Below, piece by piece: positions 8,707 to 16,610 of a DNA stretch of 49,526 nt. Positions within the stretch are counted from its first letter, which is position 1; each line of letters begins with the position of its first letter. The stretch is from a virus: IMG/VR virus record IMGVR_UViG_3300031371_000005, positions 1-49,526 of that record. The stretch is one strand, 5' to 3'. Under the pieces are notes generated by a model that was given only the letters and a program-made list of their open reading frames with translations, did not search any database and had not been told where the DNA came from. The translations under genes were made by a program, and so were the position numbers.

Positions 8707-9426
8707 CTAAACGATATTCATACAATCCGGGAGCCAAGGTTTCCGGCCGTCCCGGGTAAAGGTTGACACTTTAGCGTGCTCGCTATGCTGTACGATGGAT
8801 TCCGGCTGTCCGTAGGCCTTTACGCGGTATGGCAGCTCAGGCCAATTGGGACGCTCCCAGCTGCCACGCGCCGCCGACTCAAAGCACCTGAGCGGAACTT
8901 GATGGTCCGCTTGGTAGTACTGCGTCGGCATCATCGCCTGCAAGGCCAACAACGCCGCTGACCGTGATAGGACATAGGCAGCCAGCGTCCGGAACCCGCG
9001 AACTTGCCCGTCGGGGTACAACGACAACCGGCTCCCAGGATGCTGCGCCCCGATCAAGTAATAAAAGTCGCAATCGTCCGGGACTTCGATCTCCGATAGG
9101 TCGCCTACTGGCTCTGTATCATCTTCGACGATAATGCCCCACGGGTCGCTAGTATCCAAAAAATCAAGCCACACGGACATGTGAGATAAATTGCAAGCAT
9201 ACGTGGTCGGAAACATTTCAAAATAGCGGGATGTCGGGTCAATGTCTTCCGGAATCCTGCCCCAGTTTGGCCTGCCATCAGCGTCGTAGGTCCCGTCCGA
9301 CCACGCCAGTCCGTCGACAGCTGGAACCCGTATGACATCCGGACCGAACGTCTTTTGCACGTGTGCCCAGCGGTCCTTTGACCGGTCGAGATTTATACAC
9401 CATATCTTTGGGTTCCGGATTATCAT
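8707..9426 (-). CDS. Glycosyltransferase, GT25-like (LPS/collagen type), 239 aa
   Basis: IWCINLDRSKDRW (residues 8-20), ACNLSHMSVW (77-86) and IIVEDD (98-103) are the classic GT25 landmarks: the N-terminal strand with LDR, the SH helix, and the metal-binding EDD. GT25 enzymes transfer hexose, often galactose, from a nucleotide sugar. The gene starts 1 base after the tail-fibre stop and precedes the head genes. It may modify a virion protein such as the fibre, or host surface sugar to block superinfection. The sequence does not decide which. Confidence 0.83.
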   Translation of the reverse strand: MIIRNPKIWCINLDRSKDRWAHVQKTFGPDVIRVPAVDGLAWSDGTYDADGRPNWGRIPEDIDPTSRYFEMFPTTYACNLSHMSVWLDFLDTSDPWGIIVEDDTEPVGDLSEIEVPDDCDFYYLIGAQHPGSRLSLYPDGQVRGFRTLAAYVLSRSAALLALQAMMPTQYYQADHQVPLRCFESAARGSWERPNWPELPYRVKAYGQPESIVQHSEHAKVSTFTRDGRKPWLPDCMNIV

Positions 9427-9427
9427 C

Positions 9428-11164
9428 TTAACTCGATTTGTAATACGCTGTTTGCATTACGATTGCCGATTTGATGACCATTTCATGAATCAAATCCGTG
9501 GTACAGGTTCCGGTGACGGTCACCGTAACCCGAACAGCACCGTCCGGGTCAGCCGGGTTATGCGTGAATGCTACCGAAGTTGTCCAAGAATCGCCGTCTG
9601 AGCCCCCGCGATTTACAACTACCGTCGAATTATTCTCCCAGCCGAAAAAGCCCCCGTTGCGCCAAAGGAGCGCAGTACCCGTACGAGCATACAGCCCGTT
9701 TTTACTGGCGTCCGTGCCGACAGAAGACGTCATGACGTCAAACTCAATCAAAACAGCCCGGCTATCGGGTATCGAAAACGAGTAGTCCGCGGTATCCGAA
9801 AATGTGGTGTGCAAAACGCACGGGCCACCACCGGATTGGTCCCCGACGAGCACAAGGCCATCCACACCCATCGCGGACCCTGGGTCCGAATCGTATTGGT
9901 CCAGGGCGTAATGCCTGGCGCCCTCCCAGATAGTAGACACATAGTTTCCGCGAGCCGTGGCATAGTCATGGGCAATGTCGATATGTTGGCCAAGTGCCGA
10001 GACAAAGTTGCTCGAATCGATGTCTATAACAGTACCGATTGCGGACCCGAAGTCAGCATCGACCGTGAGGTTCGTACCCAAGCAAAGCAACGCATCCGCC
10101 TGGGCGCCGGTGTGCCCGGTACCCTGCCCTATATCGAGCACGCTTCCTGCGATAAGGGACCTATCGGCATCTACAGTCCCGGATCCCAGGACAGCCAAAT
10201 AGTTTGGCGATCCATTCAGCTCCAGATTGGCACCGAGGGCGAATATTTTGTCTACCTCGCCATCAAGCGTCACGTTATCACCGCCAAAAATCTGGTACCA
10301 ATTTATCGTCATGACGTGCGTCGGGTCGACGTCCGGGTCCTCGGATATGGTCAAATCAACGTCGTCGAACTGCAAGCTGCTCGATTGCTCGATGCCGCCC
10401 GAGAATCCGCCCAAAAGAACCTGGTCTTCCTCGAGACCGGCCACCGCACCCGATGCAGCCGCTGCCGCGATGAGCGCGAACAGGGAGACCTCCCCGCCGC
10501 CCAGCGTCTCCATGGCATCCCATTCGCCCGAGTCATCCGCGAGCTTGACCCCGGAGGCCGCCCACGTACTCCCGGACCTTGTCGGGCTGTCAATCCTGGC
10601 GTTTGTGTGCAGATAAAACCCCTGGCCTACTCCTATAGTCGGTGCAATAACACCGGCACCCAGCGCCGTAGCCCCCGGGAAGGCGACATTGAGCGTGAGT
10701 TGAGTTGTAGATGGATCGTATTTCAAGCTGCTCGACTGCGCGACAGTCCCGTCGGTGTCCCCAAACAGGACTTGGTCTTCCTCGAGACCAAACAGGCCGC
10801 TGCTGAGCGTATTCAGGGCGCCGATTATCGAAACATGGCCACCGAAGGCCGCGTATAGCGCGGACCATTCAGAGGCGCCCGCGGACACGTCGATGCCGTC
10901 CTGGGTCCAGGTACCCTGGCCCGCGCGAAAGCTGTCATCCAGCCGCAGGCGGCCGGTGCCCCGGAGATCCTGCTGAAAATAGACGTCGCCCGTGAACTGC
11001 CTGGCGATGCCCGCCGAATTGAGCATGTACTGCGTGTGGTCGTCCTCCGATAGCCCGGAGTGCGAGCTGTGCGCATGCGTCGGCCAAACTCGGCCTCCGA
11101 TTAACGTCTCGAGTCGCGGAATCCCGTTGATATTTACGCTAATAAACTGTTTGATATTCGACAT
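9428..11164 (-). CDS. Tail fibre / receptor-binding structural protein, 578 aa
   Basis: HSSHSGLSEDDHTQY near the N-terminus is a common phage fibre motif. Two homologous segments (GLEEDQVLFG...QSSSL and GLEEDQVLLG...QSSSL) show an internal duplication. The middle has short beta repeats (FALGANLEL, YLAVLGSGTV, LLCLGTNLTV, VSALGQHIDI) like a trimeric beta-helix. The last 130 residues form a distinct beta domain (ADYSFSIPDSRAVLIEF), a likely receptor or head-binding tip. ATG 11164 is favoured over TTG 11203 because a promoter lies just upstream and leaves almost no leader. A fibre gene beside the terminase, not after the baseplate, is unusual. Confidence 0.83.
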   Translation of the reverse strand: MSNIKQFISVNINGIPRLETLIGGRVWPTHAHSSHSGLSEDDHTQYMLNSAGIARQFTGDVYFQQDLRGTGRLRLDDSFRAGQGTWTQDGIDVSAGASEWSALYAAFGGHVSIIGALNTLSSGLFGLEEDQVLFGDTDGTVAQSSSLKYDPSTTQLTLNVAFPGATALGAGVIAPTIGVGQGFYLHTNARIDSPTRSGSTWAASGVKLADDSGEWDAMETLGGGEVSLFALIAAAAASGAVAGLEEDQVLLGGFSGGIEQSSSLQFDDVDLTISEDPDVDPTHVMTINWYQIFGGDNVTLDGEVDKIFALGANLELNGSPNYLAVLGSGTVDADRSLIAGSVLDIGQGTGHTGAQADALLCLGTNLTVDADFGSAIGTVIDIDSSNFVSALGQHIDIAHDYATARGNYVSTIWEGARHYALDQYDSDPGSAMGVDGLVLVGDQSGGGPCVLHTTFSDTADYSFSIPDSRAVLIEFDVMTSSVGTDASKNGLYARTGTALLWRNGGFFGWENNSTVVVNRGGSDGDSWTTSVAFTHNPADPDGAVRVTVTVTGTCTTDLIHEMVIKSAIVMQTAYYKSS

Positions 11165-11173
11165 GCCATTTGG

Positions 11174-11203
11174 ATTGTCGCAGGTCAGCCCGAAAAAAGT
11201 CAA
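11174..11203 (-). promoter_or_regulatory. Late promoter for the fibre/head operon, near-leaderless
   Basis: On the minus strand, TTGACT (11203-11198), an 18-base spacer and GACAAT (11179-11174) precede ATG 11164 by 9 bases. Transcription would start about 2 bases before the ATG, and no Shine-Dalgarno site is visible. The -10 is imperfect at its first base. Confidence 0.55.
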
Positions 11204-11231
11204 GTTTGGCCCGCAGAATGTCGTTTCCCGG

Positions 11232-11260
11232 TTGACGTCACCACCTATGGGTGTTAACTT
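11232..11260 (+). promoter_or_regulatory. Operator-promoter 1 (HNH operon)
   Basis: TTGACG, 17-base spacer, TAACTT. The spacer holds CACCTATGGGTG at 11242-11253, one base from the palindrome CACCTATAGGTG shared by five other promoters. It sits 29 bases before the HNH start and is back-to-back with the fibre promoter. Confidence 0.75.
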
Positions 11261-11288
11261 AGTATTAGGAGCTGACAGGAGGCCAAGG

Positions 11289-11645
11289 ATGAAAAAACGG
11301 ACGCAAGGAATGCATTGGATTCGGGACGAGAAACGCCTGGCTATCTACCTCCGCGACGGCGTGGCCTGTATCTACTGCCAGGCGTCCGTCGAGCAAGAGA
11401 CCAAACTGACCTTGGACCACATCAAGCCGTACAGCAAGGGCGGGACCAACGAGGCCGGAAACCTGGTAACCTGCTGCCTGAAATGCAACAGCTCTCGCGG
11501 AACGCGGCCTGTGTCGGCCTTTATCGAAGCAGTAGCCGAGTACACCGAACAGGACCCAAAGGAGATAAAGGCCAGAATCCGGCGCCACAGGGGCCGGACA
11601 ATCAACGTCGCCGAGGCCAAAGAGCTGATGACGGCGAGGAATTAA
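11289..11645 (+). CDS. HNH endonuclease, 118 aa
   Basis: CIYC (27-30), LDHIKPYSKGGTNEAGN with the DH pair at 43-44, and CLKCNSSRG (63-71) form a complete HNH fold with a structural zinc. The ATG follows AGGAGGCCAAGG. HNH proteins near terminase genes often assist packaging or nick DNA, and others are homing or anti-host nucleases. Here the gene is on the opposite strand from the terminase and under an operator-controlled promoter, which suggests early or regulated expression. Confidence 0.88.
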   Translation: MKKRTQGMHWIRDEKRLAIYLRDGVACIYCQASVEQETKLTLDHIKPYSKGGTNEAGNLVTCCLKCNSSRGTRPVSAFIEAVAEYTEQDPKEIKARIRRHRGRTINVAEAKELMTARN

Positions 11646-11657
11646 AAGGAGACTGAC

Positions 11658-11885
11658 ATGCAAAAGAAGAAGTCCGCGTGGAAAGAGTACGACGTGACGG
11701 TCCGAGCTACCGGATGCACTGTCGTCCGAGTAAAGGCCAGGAACCCGTACGAAGCGATGGAGAAGGCCGAAGACCAGGTGCCGGACATCGACATAGAGCT
11801 TGAGGCCGAGCACCCACGCCAAGTTGACGGAAAGAAGTCTTTAACTGTCAGTGACATCTATTGGCTTTACGATTTAGGAGAATGA
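11658..11885 (+). CDS. Small protein, 75 aa (paralogue of the next gene)
   Basis: YDVTVRATGCTVVRVKARNPYEAMEKAE shares its pattern with the next gene product (YEVKVRLTGTRTVRVKARSAIDAVEAAQ): a short beta hairpin followed by a helix. This is a frequent form in small phage proteins of unknown role. AAAGGAG precedes the ATG. Confidence 0.75.
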   Translation: MQKKKSAWKEYDVTVRATGCTVVRVKARNPYEAMEKAEDQVPDIDIELEAEHPRQVDGKKSLTVSDIYWLYDLGE

Positions 11886-11887
11886 TA

Positions 11888-12082
11888 ATGAACGAGAAAC
11901 CAAACGAAGTACGGGCCGAATACGAGGTCAAAGTCCGGCTGACCGGAACCCGAACCGTCAGAGTCAAGGCGCGAAGCGCGATAGACGCGGTGGAAGCCGC
12001 CCAAAAACCCATCAGAATGGACGACGGCACCATTTTGTTTTGCGAGGCCGAGAGCGGCCGCCGGGTATCGGAAGGAAACTGA
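11888..12082 (+). CDS. Small protein, 64 aa (paralogue of the previous gene)
   Basis: ATG 11888 is 7 bases after AGGAG. The ATG at 11882 is too close to serve. Residues 10-40 resemble those of the gene at 11658-11885, so the two arose by tandem duplication. No known function. Confidence 0.75.
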   Translation: MNEKPNEVRAEYEVKVRLTGTRTVRVKARSAIDAVEAAQKPIRMDDGTILFCEAESGRRVSEGN

Positions 12083-12083
12083 C

Positions 12084-12452
12084 ATGTGGAAACTCGTGAA
12101 AAGAGGAACCTGGGAGCCGGTCTTATCGACCGCAGAAACCCTGACAGGTATCGAGGCCGAGCGGCACCATATGGTCGAAATGCTGAACGAGGCCTTCCCG
12201 GGTATCGTCTGCTCGGATGACTTCGAGGTCATCCAAACCGACAAACCAAGCCTCGAGGAACAAAAATCCGTCGTGCTGTCAAAAATGCACGAAGTTGCCT
12301 TGGCGATGGACTCCGGAGACCAGGACACCGTACGCGCAATGAGAACTGAGCTGCACTCCGCTTTGGCTGGGTACCGGGAGCTGGGAGCCAGCGACGAAGA
12401 CATCGTCAATCTTTGCTCGGGGTACATCGACCGGTATGGATGGCGCCGTTAA
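12084..12452 (+). CDS. Hypothetical protein, 122 aa
   Basis: Starts 1 base after the previous stop, with GGAAACTGAC upstream. It is helical and acidic, with IEAERHHMVEMLNEAFPG and LHSALAGYRELGASDEDI. No recognised family. Part of the HNH-led operon. Confidence 0.72.
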   Translation: MWKLVKRGTWEPVLSTAETLTGIEAERHHMVEMLNEAFPGIVCSDDFEVIQTDKPSLEEQKSVVLSKMHEVALAMDSGDQDTVRAMRTELHSALAGYRELGASDEDIVNLCSGYIDRYGWRR

Positions 12453-12472
12453 ACGAAGAAAGGAAAACCAAT

Positions 12473-12703
12473 ATGCACGCCTACAACAAATCAAAAACTG
12501 AAGAGTCTCTCAGCCAACAAATCCAGAGAGCTGCTCTCTACAAAATCTTACGGCGTAGATACGACGAAAAAACGGTGGCCGAAAAGTTAGGCGTTACGCT
12601 TATCGACGCAAAAGCCCTGCTAAAACTCGAAGATTGGCCGCTCCGCACAGCTATACGAGTCGCCGAAGCGCTGGGCCTAAGGATACAAATCAAATTCTTC
12701 TGA
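12473..12703 (+). CDS. Small HTH (XRE-like) protein, 76 aa
   Basis: KTVAEKLGVTLIDAKALL and WPLRTAIRVAEALGLRI fit a compact XRE-type helix-turn-helix like small phage regulators. GAAAGGAAAACC precedes the ATG. As the last gene of the first operator-controlled operon it is a candidate for the protein that binds the CACCTATAGGTG sites, though nothing in the sequence proves this. Its end lies 8 bases from the convergent terminase stop. Confidence 0.7.
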   Translation: MHAYNKSKTEESLSQQIQRAALYKILRRRYDEKTVAEKLGVTLIDAKALLKLEDWPLRTAIRVAEALGLRIQIKFF

Positions 12704-12711
12704 CGGCAATG

Positions 12712-14310
12712 TTAAACCAAGTCAAATATACTCTTCCCACCCCCGCCGTCCAACAGCACAGAGACCGCGTCAAACATCGGGTCAAGCTGGTCGTCATGGT
12801 CGTGCGAATCGTCGCCGGTGAACTCGTTCATCTCATCGATAAACTTCGGAACCCAATGGGCGTTTTCCGGGATCCAGATTCTGCCTGTCGATAGCGGGAT
12901 GACCGCATCGAAGGCCCTAGAGACCTTGTCCCGCGACCGCTTGACGCCGTCTATCCGGTGCGCCCCCCAAATCCGTCGAAGAAACTGAACGAGGCCCGTG
13001 CCGCTCGAAGCGTCCTCCACATGCACCGTCCGCCAGCCGTAGTGTCGCGGCTTCCGATCCGCGTACCGGTTGAGAAACCCCTCAGACAGGCGGATGAGCT
13101 CCGGCATCTCCCAGCGCCCGCGAAGCTGGTCGAGAAGGTAGATGTTGCCATCTTCCCCGAGGCCCCACAGCTGCAGCACCGTGTAGTCGTGCTGAGTCTG
13201 GGTCTTGCTCGCCGTGTCAGCGAAGATGTCGAGACGCTTGATCTTGATGATCTCCCCGTCTCTCTTTACCCGAGGATGGGGCCAGCTATCCACATCAAAA
13301 GATTCAAACCGCTTGAGCCAGAATGTCTGCAGTATCTTCCCGCCGGTATCCGATGGATTTTGCATTTGCTGGGCTGCCCGGATTTCGGGAGCCGCTTCCA
13401 AGAGTTCGAGGTCCCGGGTCTCGTCGTACTTCTCAGGCCAAATGTATCCGTCCGGCAGATTTAACTTCACTGGCCGGCCGAACCGCCAGTCTTTTGTGTA
13501 CCGACGGTCAGCCTTTTCCTGGTCGTCCGGGTCTATCTTCGCCGGAATCCGGACGTGTAACCATTTGCACCCGCCGCCGCCGCTCAGCAAGAACCCCGAC
13601 AAATCCGAGTTTGAGATACGCTGGGCCTCAACGATAATCGGAGTCCGGGGGCTGTTGACCCGGTTCGAGATGGTATGGACATAGCGCTCATTAAACGCCG
13701 ACATAGTTACCGCCGATTTATAATCGTCCGGCTTTACGGGGTCACTAATGATGATGCCACCGGAAAACGTGTACCGACCTTTATCGTCCAAATCGTCCAG
13801 GTCCCCGGCTTCAAAGCCCGTAATCTGGCCCCCGGATGACGCAACCCGGAGGGAACCGCCTTCAGTCGTCCACCAAAGCCCTTTGGCCTCCTGGTCAGGT
13901 GAAAACTCGACCGCCGGGAACAGATACCTGAACTCCGGGAGCTTGAGCGTTTGGCGGATGGCAAGCGACTGGGACGCGATGAGCGTATCCGAATACGAAA
14001 TCTCCAGCCACCGGCACGCCGGGCGCCGGATGAAGTGCCACGCTACCCATAGAATCGTGATAGACTCCGATTTGCCCATCCTCGGCGGCGCGTTGAGGAT
14101 AACCCGGTTCTCGAGGCCAAGGTCGACAAGATGCAAGGTCGCCGCGATTATCTTATGTATCGGCGTCCATCGGTACCGAGCCCGTCGCCGGAGCCAGAAG
14201 GCATACGAGACGAACAGCGTAAACGATTGTCTAAGAAGCTCCGCGAAAACCGCGACGTCCTCGGGAGGCATCTCTTTGAGGTCTGCTATCCCGGGAAATC
14301 GGCTGGACAT
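12712..14310 (-). CDS. terL: Terminase large subunit, 532 aa
   Basis: ATPase: NAPPRMGKSES (Walker A, 73-83) and GGIIISDP (Walker B region, about 184-191). Nuclease: DIFADTASKTQTQHDYTV (361-378), HVEDASSGTG (430-439) and HDHDDQLD (503-510), which supply the acidic metal ligands. The protein powers DNA translocation through the portal and cuts the concatemer. Length is normal. It overlaps the gene upstream by 25 bases. Confidence 0.93.
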   Translation of the reverse strand: MSSRFPGIADLKEMPPEDVAVFAELLRQSFTLFVSYAFWLRRRARYRWTPIHKIIAATLHLVDLGLENRVILNAPPRMGKSESITILWVAWHFIRRPACRWLEISYSDTLIASQSLAIRQTLKLPEFRYLFPAVEFSPDQEAKGLWWTTEGGSLRVASSGGQITGFEAGDLDDLDDKGRYTFSGGIIISDPVKPDDYKSAVTMSAFNERYVHTISNRVNSPRTPIIVEAQRISNSDLSGFLLSGGGGCKWLHVRIPAKIDPDDQEKADRRYTKDWRFGRPVKLNLPDGYIWPEKYDETRDLELLEAAPEIRAAQQMQNPSDTGGKILQTFWLKRFESFDVDSWPHPRVKRDGEIIKIKRLDIFADTASKTQTQHDYTVLQLWGLGEDGNIYLLDQLRGRWEMPELIRLSEGFLNRYADRKPRHYGWRTVHVEDASSGTGLVQFLRRIWGAHRIDGVKRSRDKVSRAFDAVIPLSTGRIWIPENAHWVPKFIDEMNEFTGDDSHDHDDQLDPMFDAVSVLLDGGGGKSIFDLV

Positions 14311-14699
14311 GACCCTAAATATCGGGCTGCGAAAGATTCAGCGTCCTCGAGAGACATGAAAACAAACGGCCGGGCGATAGCGTCCCCCGAGTTCAGGACG
14401 CCCTGCAACCCGAATATCAACCTTTGGACTTTCTCCAACGAAGACACGCACTTCGACCAGCTGCCGCCGGTAGCAGCCGCTTGCAGGGCCTCCAACACCC
14501 GGCCTCGCTCGCGCCTCAGGATTTCAAGGGCCTCCGAATCCGAGATGGCGTCGGGCGGCTTATCGAGTGCCGGATACGCGGAGTTATTCTCGTGCCGCAG
14601 CTTCTCGATTTCAGCTTGTAACTTCCCCTTCTCAAGGTCCTCTTTGGTAGAATACTCAAGGTCAGCTGAGCCTGGGAGTTGTATACCGTCGTACGACAT
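14286..14699 (-). CDS. Putative terminase small subunit, 137 aa
   Basis: A helical, charged protein (KEDLEKGKLQAEIEKLRHEN, SEALEILRRERGRVLEALQ) immediately upstream of and overlapping terL, the standard place for the DNA-recognition subunit. No clear HTH is visible, so the call is positional. ATG 14699 is preferred because a strong promoter ends 7 bases upstream. No Shine-Dalgarno site, so the mRNA is probably leaderless. Confidence 0.65.
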   Translation of the reverse strand: MSYDGIQLPGSADLEYSTKEDLEKGKLQAEIEKLRHENNSAYPALDKPPDAISDSEALEILRRERGRVLEALQAAATGGSWSKCVSSLEKVQRLIFGLQGVLNSGDAIARPFVFMSLEDAESFAARYLGSCPADFPG

Positions 14700-14706
14700 C
14701 AGTATT

Positions 14707-14735
14707 ATTGTAAAACTCAGGGCCGAAACCGTCAA
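14707..14735 (-). promoter_or_regulatory. Terminase operon promoter, leaderless
   Basis: On the minus strand TTGACG (14735-14730), a 17-base spacer and TACAAT (14712-14707) lie 7 bases before ATG 14699, putting the expected start at or beside the A of the ATG. No palindromic operator in the spacer. Divergent to operator-promoter 2. Confidence 0.7.
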
Positions 14736-14762
14736 TAAAAGCAAATCGATGTCGTTTTCCGG

Positions 14763-14791
14763 TTGCAGTCACCACCTATAGGTGTTAATTT
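14763..14791 (+). promoter_or_regulatory. Operator-promoter 2
   Basis: TTGCAG, 17 bases, TAATTT, with the perfect palindrome CACCTATAGGTG at 14773-14784. The leader that follows contains ATCAGGAGATGACGAAAGGA, shared with other promoters. It drives 14822-16610 or part of it. Confidence 0.78.
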
Positions 14792-14821
14792 AATATCAGG
14801 AGATGACGAAAGGAAGACAAA

Positions 14822-14983
14822 ATGAAATTTTACATCTACGAAATAGGGACAAAAGAAGTAGTAGAAATCGTGGAGGTCGAAGACGGCAGCGAGTGCCCGA
14901 CAGACGGCCTTGAGTACGACTGGGACGAATACGCCGGTACTTACACCCCGGCGTTCGGGACCGTAGACGGATTGATCCTGTAG
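14822..14983 (+). CDS. Small acidic protein, 53 aa
   Basis: MKFYIYEIGTKEVVEIVEVE then ECPTDGLEYDWDEYAG. GAAAGGAAGACAA precedes the ATG and operator-promoter 2 is directly upstream, making this the first gene of its transcript. Very acidic. First-transcribed small acidic proteins in phages are often host-takeover or anti-defence factors, which is conjecture here. Confidence 0.75.
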   Translation: MKFYIYEIGTKEVVEIVEVEDGSECPTDGLEYDWDEYAGTYTPAFGTVDGLIL

Positions 14984-15003
14984 CCTGAAGAAAGGAAACC
15001 AAA

Positions 15004-15384
15004 ATGATAAGGCACAAAACCGTAGAGATAAGGGCAAAGGCCTTCGAGGACAAAGGGGTCCAAAAACACGAGGTATCCGTGGTGGAAAGCGTTGTCGACA
15101 ACCCAAATTGGGATGGCCGGAGAAGAAGCCAGCAAAAAATGCTGAAAGTAACTGTCGGGGTCCGGGACCCGAAGACCGGGGACTACACCTACAACCACGA
15201 CCTTTGCCCGGCAGCCATCCGCCGAGCAGTAAAGCTCGCGATGCCGTGGAGAGTACACATCGAGCCAGAAGGAGTAATCAAGCGACGCTTCTTCGCGGAG
15301 AGAGATGCCCAGGCTTACGCGTCCAGGTTCGGGGAGGCTGGGTCCTGGTACAAAGAAGGAGGCAGAAATGACAAAGATGAATAG
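15004..15384 (+). CDS. Hypothetical protein, 126 aa (paralogue of 19008-19313)
   Basis: Residues 55-95 (VRDPKTGDYTYNHDL, RRAVKLAMPWRVHIE) match the product of 19008-19313 (IKNPETGEYTFNHNL, RRARKIALPWRVEVA). The C-terminus ends with an A-x-A-x-A helix and Trp-Tyr-Lys. GAAAGGAAACC precedes the ATG. Function unknown. Confidence 0.77.
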   Translation: MIRHKTVEIRAKAFEDKGVQKHEVSVVESVVDNPNWDGRRRSQQKMLKVTVGVRDPKTGDYTYNHDLCPAAIRRAVKLAMPWRVHIEPEGVIKRRFFAERDAQAYASRFGEAGSWYKEGGRNDKDE

Positions 15385-15541
15385 CATCAAAAAAAAGATG
15401 GACAACGAAGACAGCCGCCGTTTTTGGGATTCATTCCCGCGTCCGGAAACCAACGAGATAAAGATTGCGCTACCTTCAATAGGTGAATCATGGTGGGAAG
15501 CTGAGAAGGAGTTATCTCCAAGTCTTTTATCTCTTAAATAA
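15368..15541 (+). CDS. Small protein, 57 aa
   Basis: ATG 15368 has AAGGAGGCAGA directly upstream and overlaps the previous gene by 17 bases. Basic N-terminus (MNSIKKKMDNEDSRRFW), acidic and hydrophobic C-terminus. No family recognised. Confidence 0.68.
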   Translation: MTKMNSIKKKMDNEDSRRFWDSFPRPETNEIKIALPSIGESWWEAEKELSPSLLSLK

Positions 15542-15646
15542 CCGGTGACCAAGCGTGGATGCATCATCGGAGTGGCACAATCTGTGTCAAACGACGGCAC
15601 AACGGTTGCCAGAATCCGGTAGCCCAGCAGCCAAAAGGGGGACCAA

Positions 15647-15991
15647 ATGCCAAGAACAAAAGAATCGCCGACACAATACTCGATGTACTATGAAGACCAA
15701 CTCGTGGAAGGTAGCGTTCAACTCGGAGGTGACGAACCGTCGCTTTTCGCGCCAACCCACGTAATGAGCCGTGAAGAAATACAGAGCTGGGAGGCCGGGC
15801 ACACGAAAGCCAAGGCCAAAGTCAAGCTCCAAAGGGAGCTGTGCGCCATCGTCCTCAACGCCCACGATGCCGGGATACTCCCGATGACCGACAGCGAGAT
15901 AGCCGTCGTCCGGGCCATGGAGAAGTCGAACAAGCCGCTCAAGGACACCCACCTCGCCGTGCTCCGGGCGCTGGTCGAACGAGCCAAATGA
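15647..15991 (+). CDS. Hypothetical protein, 114 aa
   Basis: Helical C-terminal half (AKAKVKLQRELCAIVLNAH, DSEIAVVRAMEKSNKPLK). AAAGGGGGACC precedes the ATG. The 105-base gap upstream contains a GTGGCACAATCTGTGTC element like the palindrome at 16905-16919. Confidence 0.75.
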   Translation: MPRTKESPTQYSMYYEDQLVEGSVQLGGDEPSLFAPTHVMSREEIQSWEAGHTKAKAKVKLQRELCAIVLNAHDAGILPMTDSEIAVVRAMEKSNKPLKDTHLAVLRALVERAK

Positions 15992-16035
15992 AGTGCTGCG
16001 CCTGGTGAAAGAACGCCTAAAAAAAGGAATAAAAA

Positions 16036-16353
16036 ATGAAAATATACCAGACAAAAAAAACACGCGAAGTATTGAGCCGGATCGAAGCGATTTCTGAGGT
16101 GGGATGGAACGAAGGGCAGCGGCCGACGGAATATTTGGATGACGATTATGAATATTTAGGAATATCAGAGGATCCATATATTGATAGTGATTGGGAATTG
16201 AATGCCAAGTCTTTGTTTTCAGCTAACTTGGAAGAAGAGTGGATCCAGTGTACCGCTGAGGAATTCGTCGGTCACTGCGCTAGGCTTCTTCCAATATGTC
16301 TTGCCCAGGAAGGAGGTGTACTGCACCGGTTAGATTTCGAGGTAGAGGCTTAA
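16036..16353 (+). CDS. Hypothetical acidic protein, 105 aa, AT-rich
   Basis: Clearly more AT-rich than its neighbours (codons such as AAT, ATA, TTG), which suggests recent acquisition. Acidic Tyr/Asp-rich stretch (YLDDDYEYLGISEDPYID), then CARLLPICLAQEGGVLHRL. Preceded by AAAAAGGAAT. No family recognised. Confidence 0.7.
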   Translation: MKIYQTKKTREVLSRIEAISEVGWNEGQRPTEYLDDDYEYLGISEDPYIDSDWELNAKSLFSANLEEEWIQCTAEEFVGHCARLLPICLAQEGGVLHRLDFEVEA

Positions 16354-16397
16354 GGCAGATGTTATCTTATTAATAGGAGATGACGAAAGGAAGACAG

Positions 16398-16610
16398 ATG
16401 GAAAAAGATATTTTTAAAAGAGCAACTGGTAAAGAAATTGAGTACTCGAAGACCGGTGACGGGTTCAAACTCGGGAATTATATGCTTACGGCCGGGGATG
16501 CCCGTAGAATCGAGGCCGGATTCAGATCGAACGGAGTGTGCGCCAGGGTCCGACCTGGTAGGTTTTCCACCGTATGGGTTAAACCCGAAGACAGATGCAA
16601 GCTCAACTGA
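16398..16610 (+). CDS. Small protein, 70 aa
   Basis: ATG 16398 follows GACGAAAGGAAGACAG, a copy of the conserved leader found after the operator-promoters, but here without an operator or a recognisable -35. KLGNYMLTAGDARRIEAGF suggests a small alpha/beta fold. Function unknown. Confidence 0.68.
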   Translation: MEKDIFKRATGKEIEYSKTGDGFKLGNYMLTAGDARRIEAGFRSNGVCARVRPGRFSTVWVKPEDRCKLN

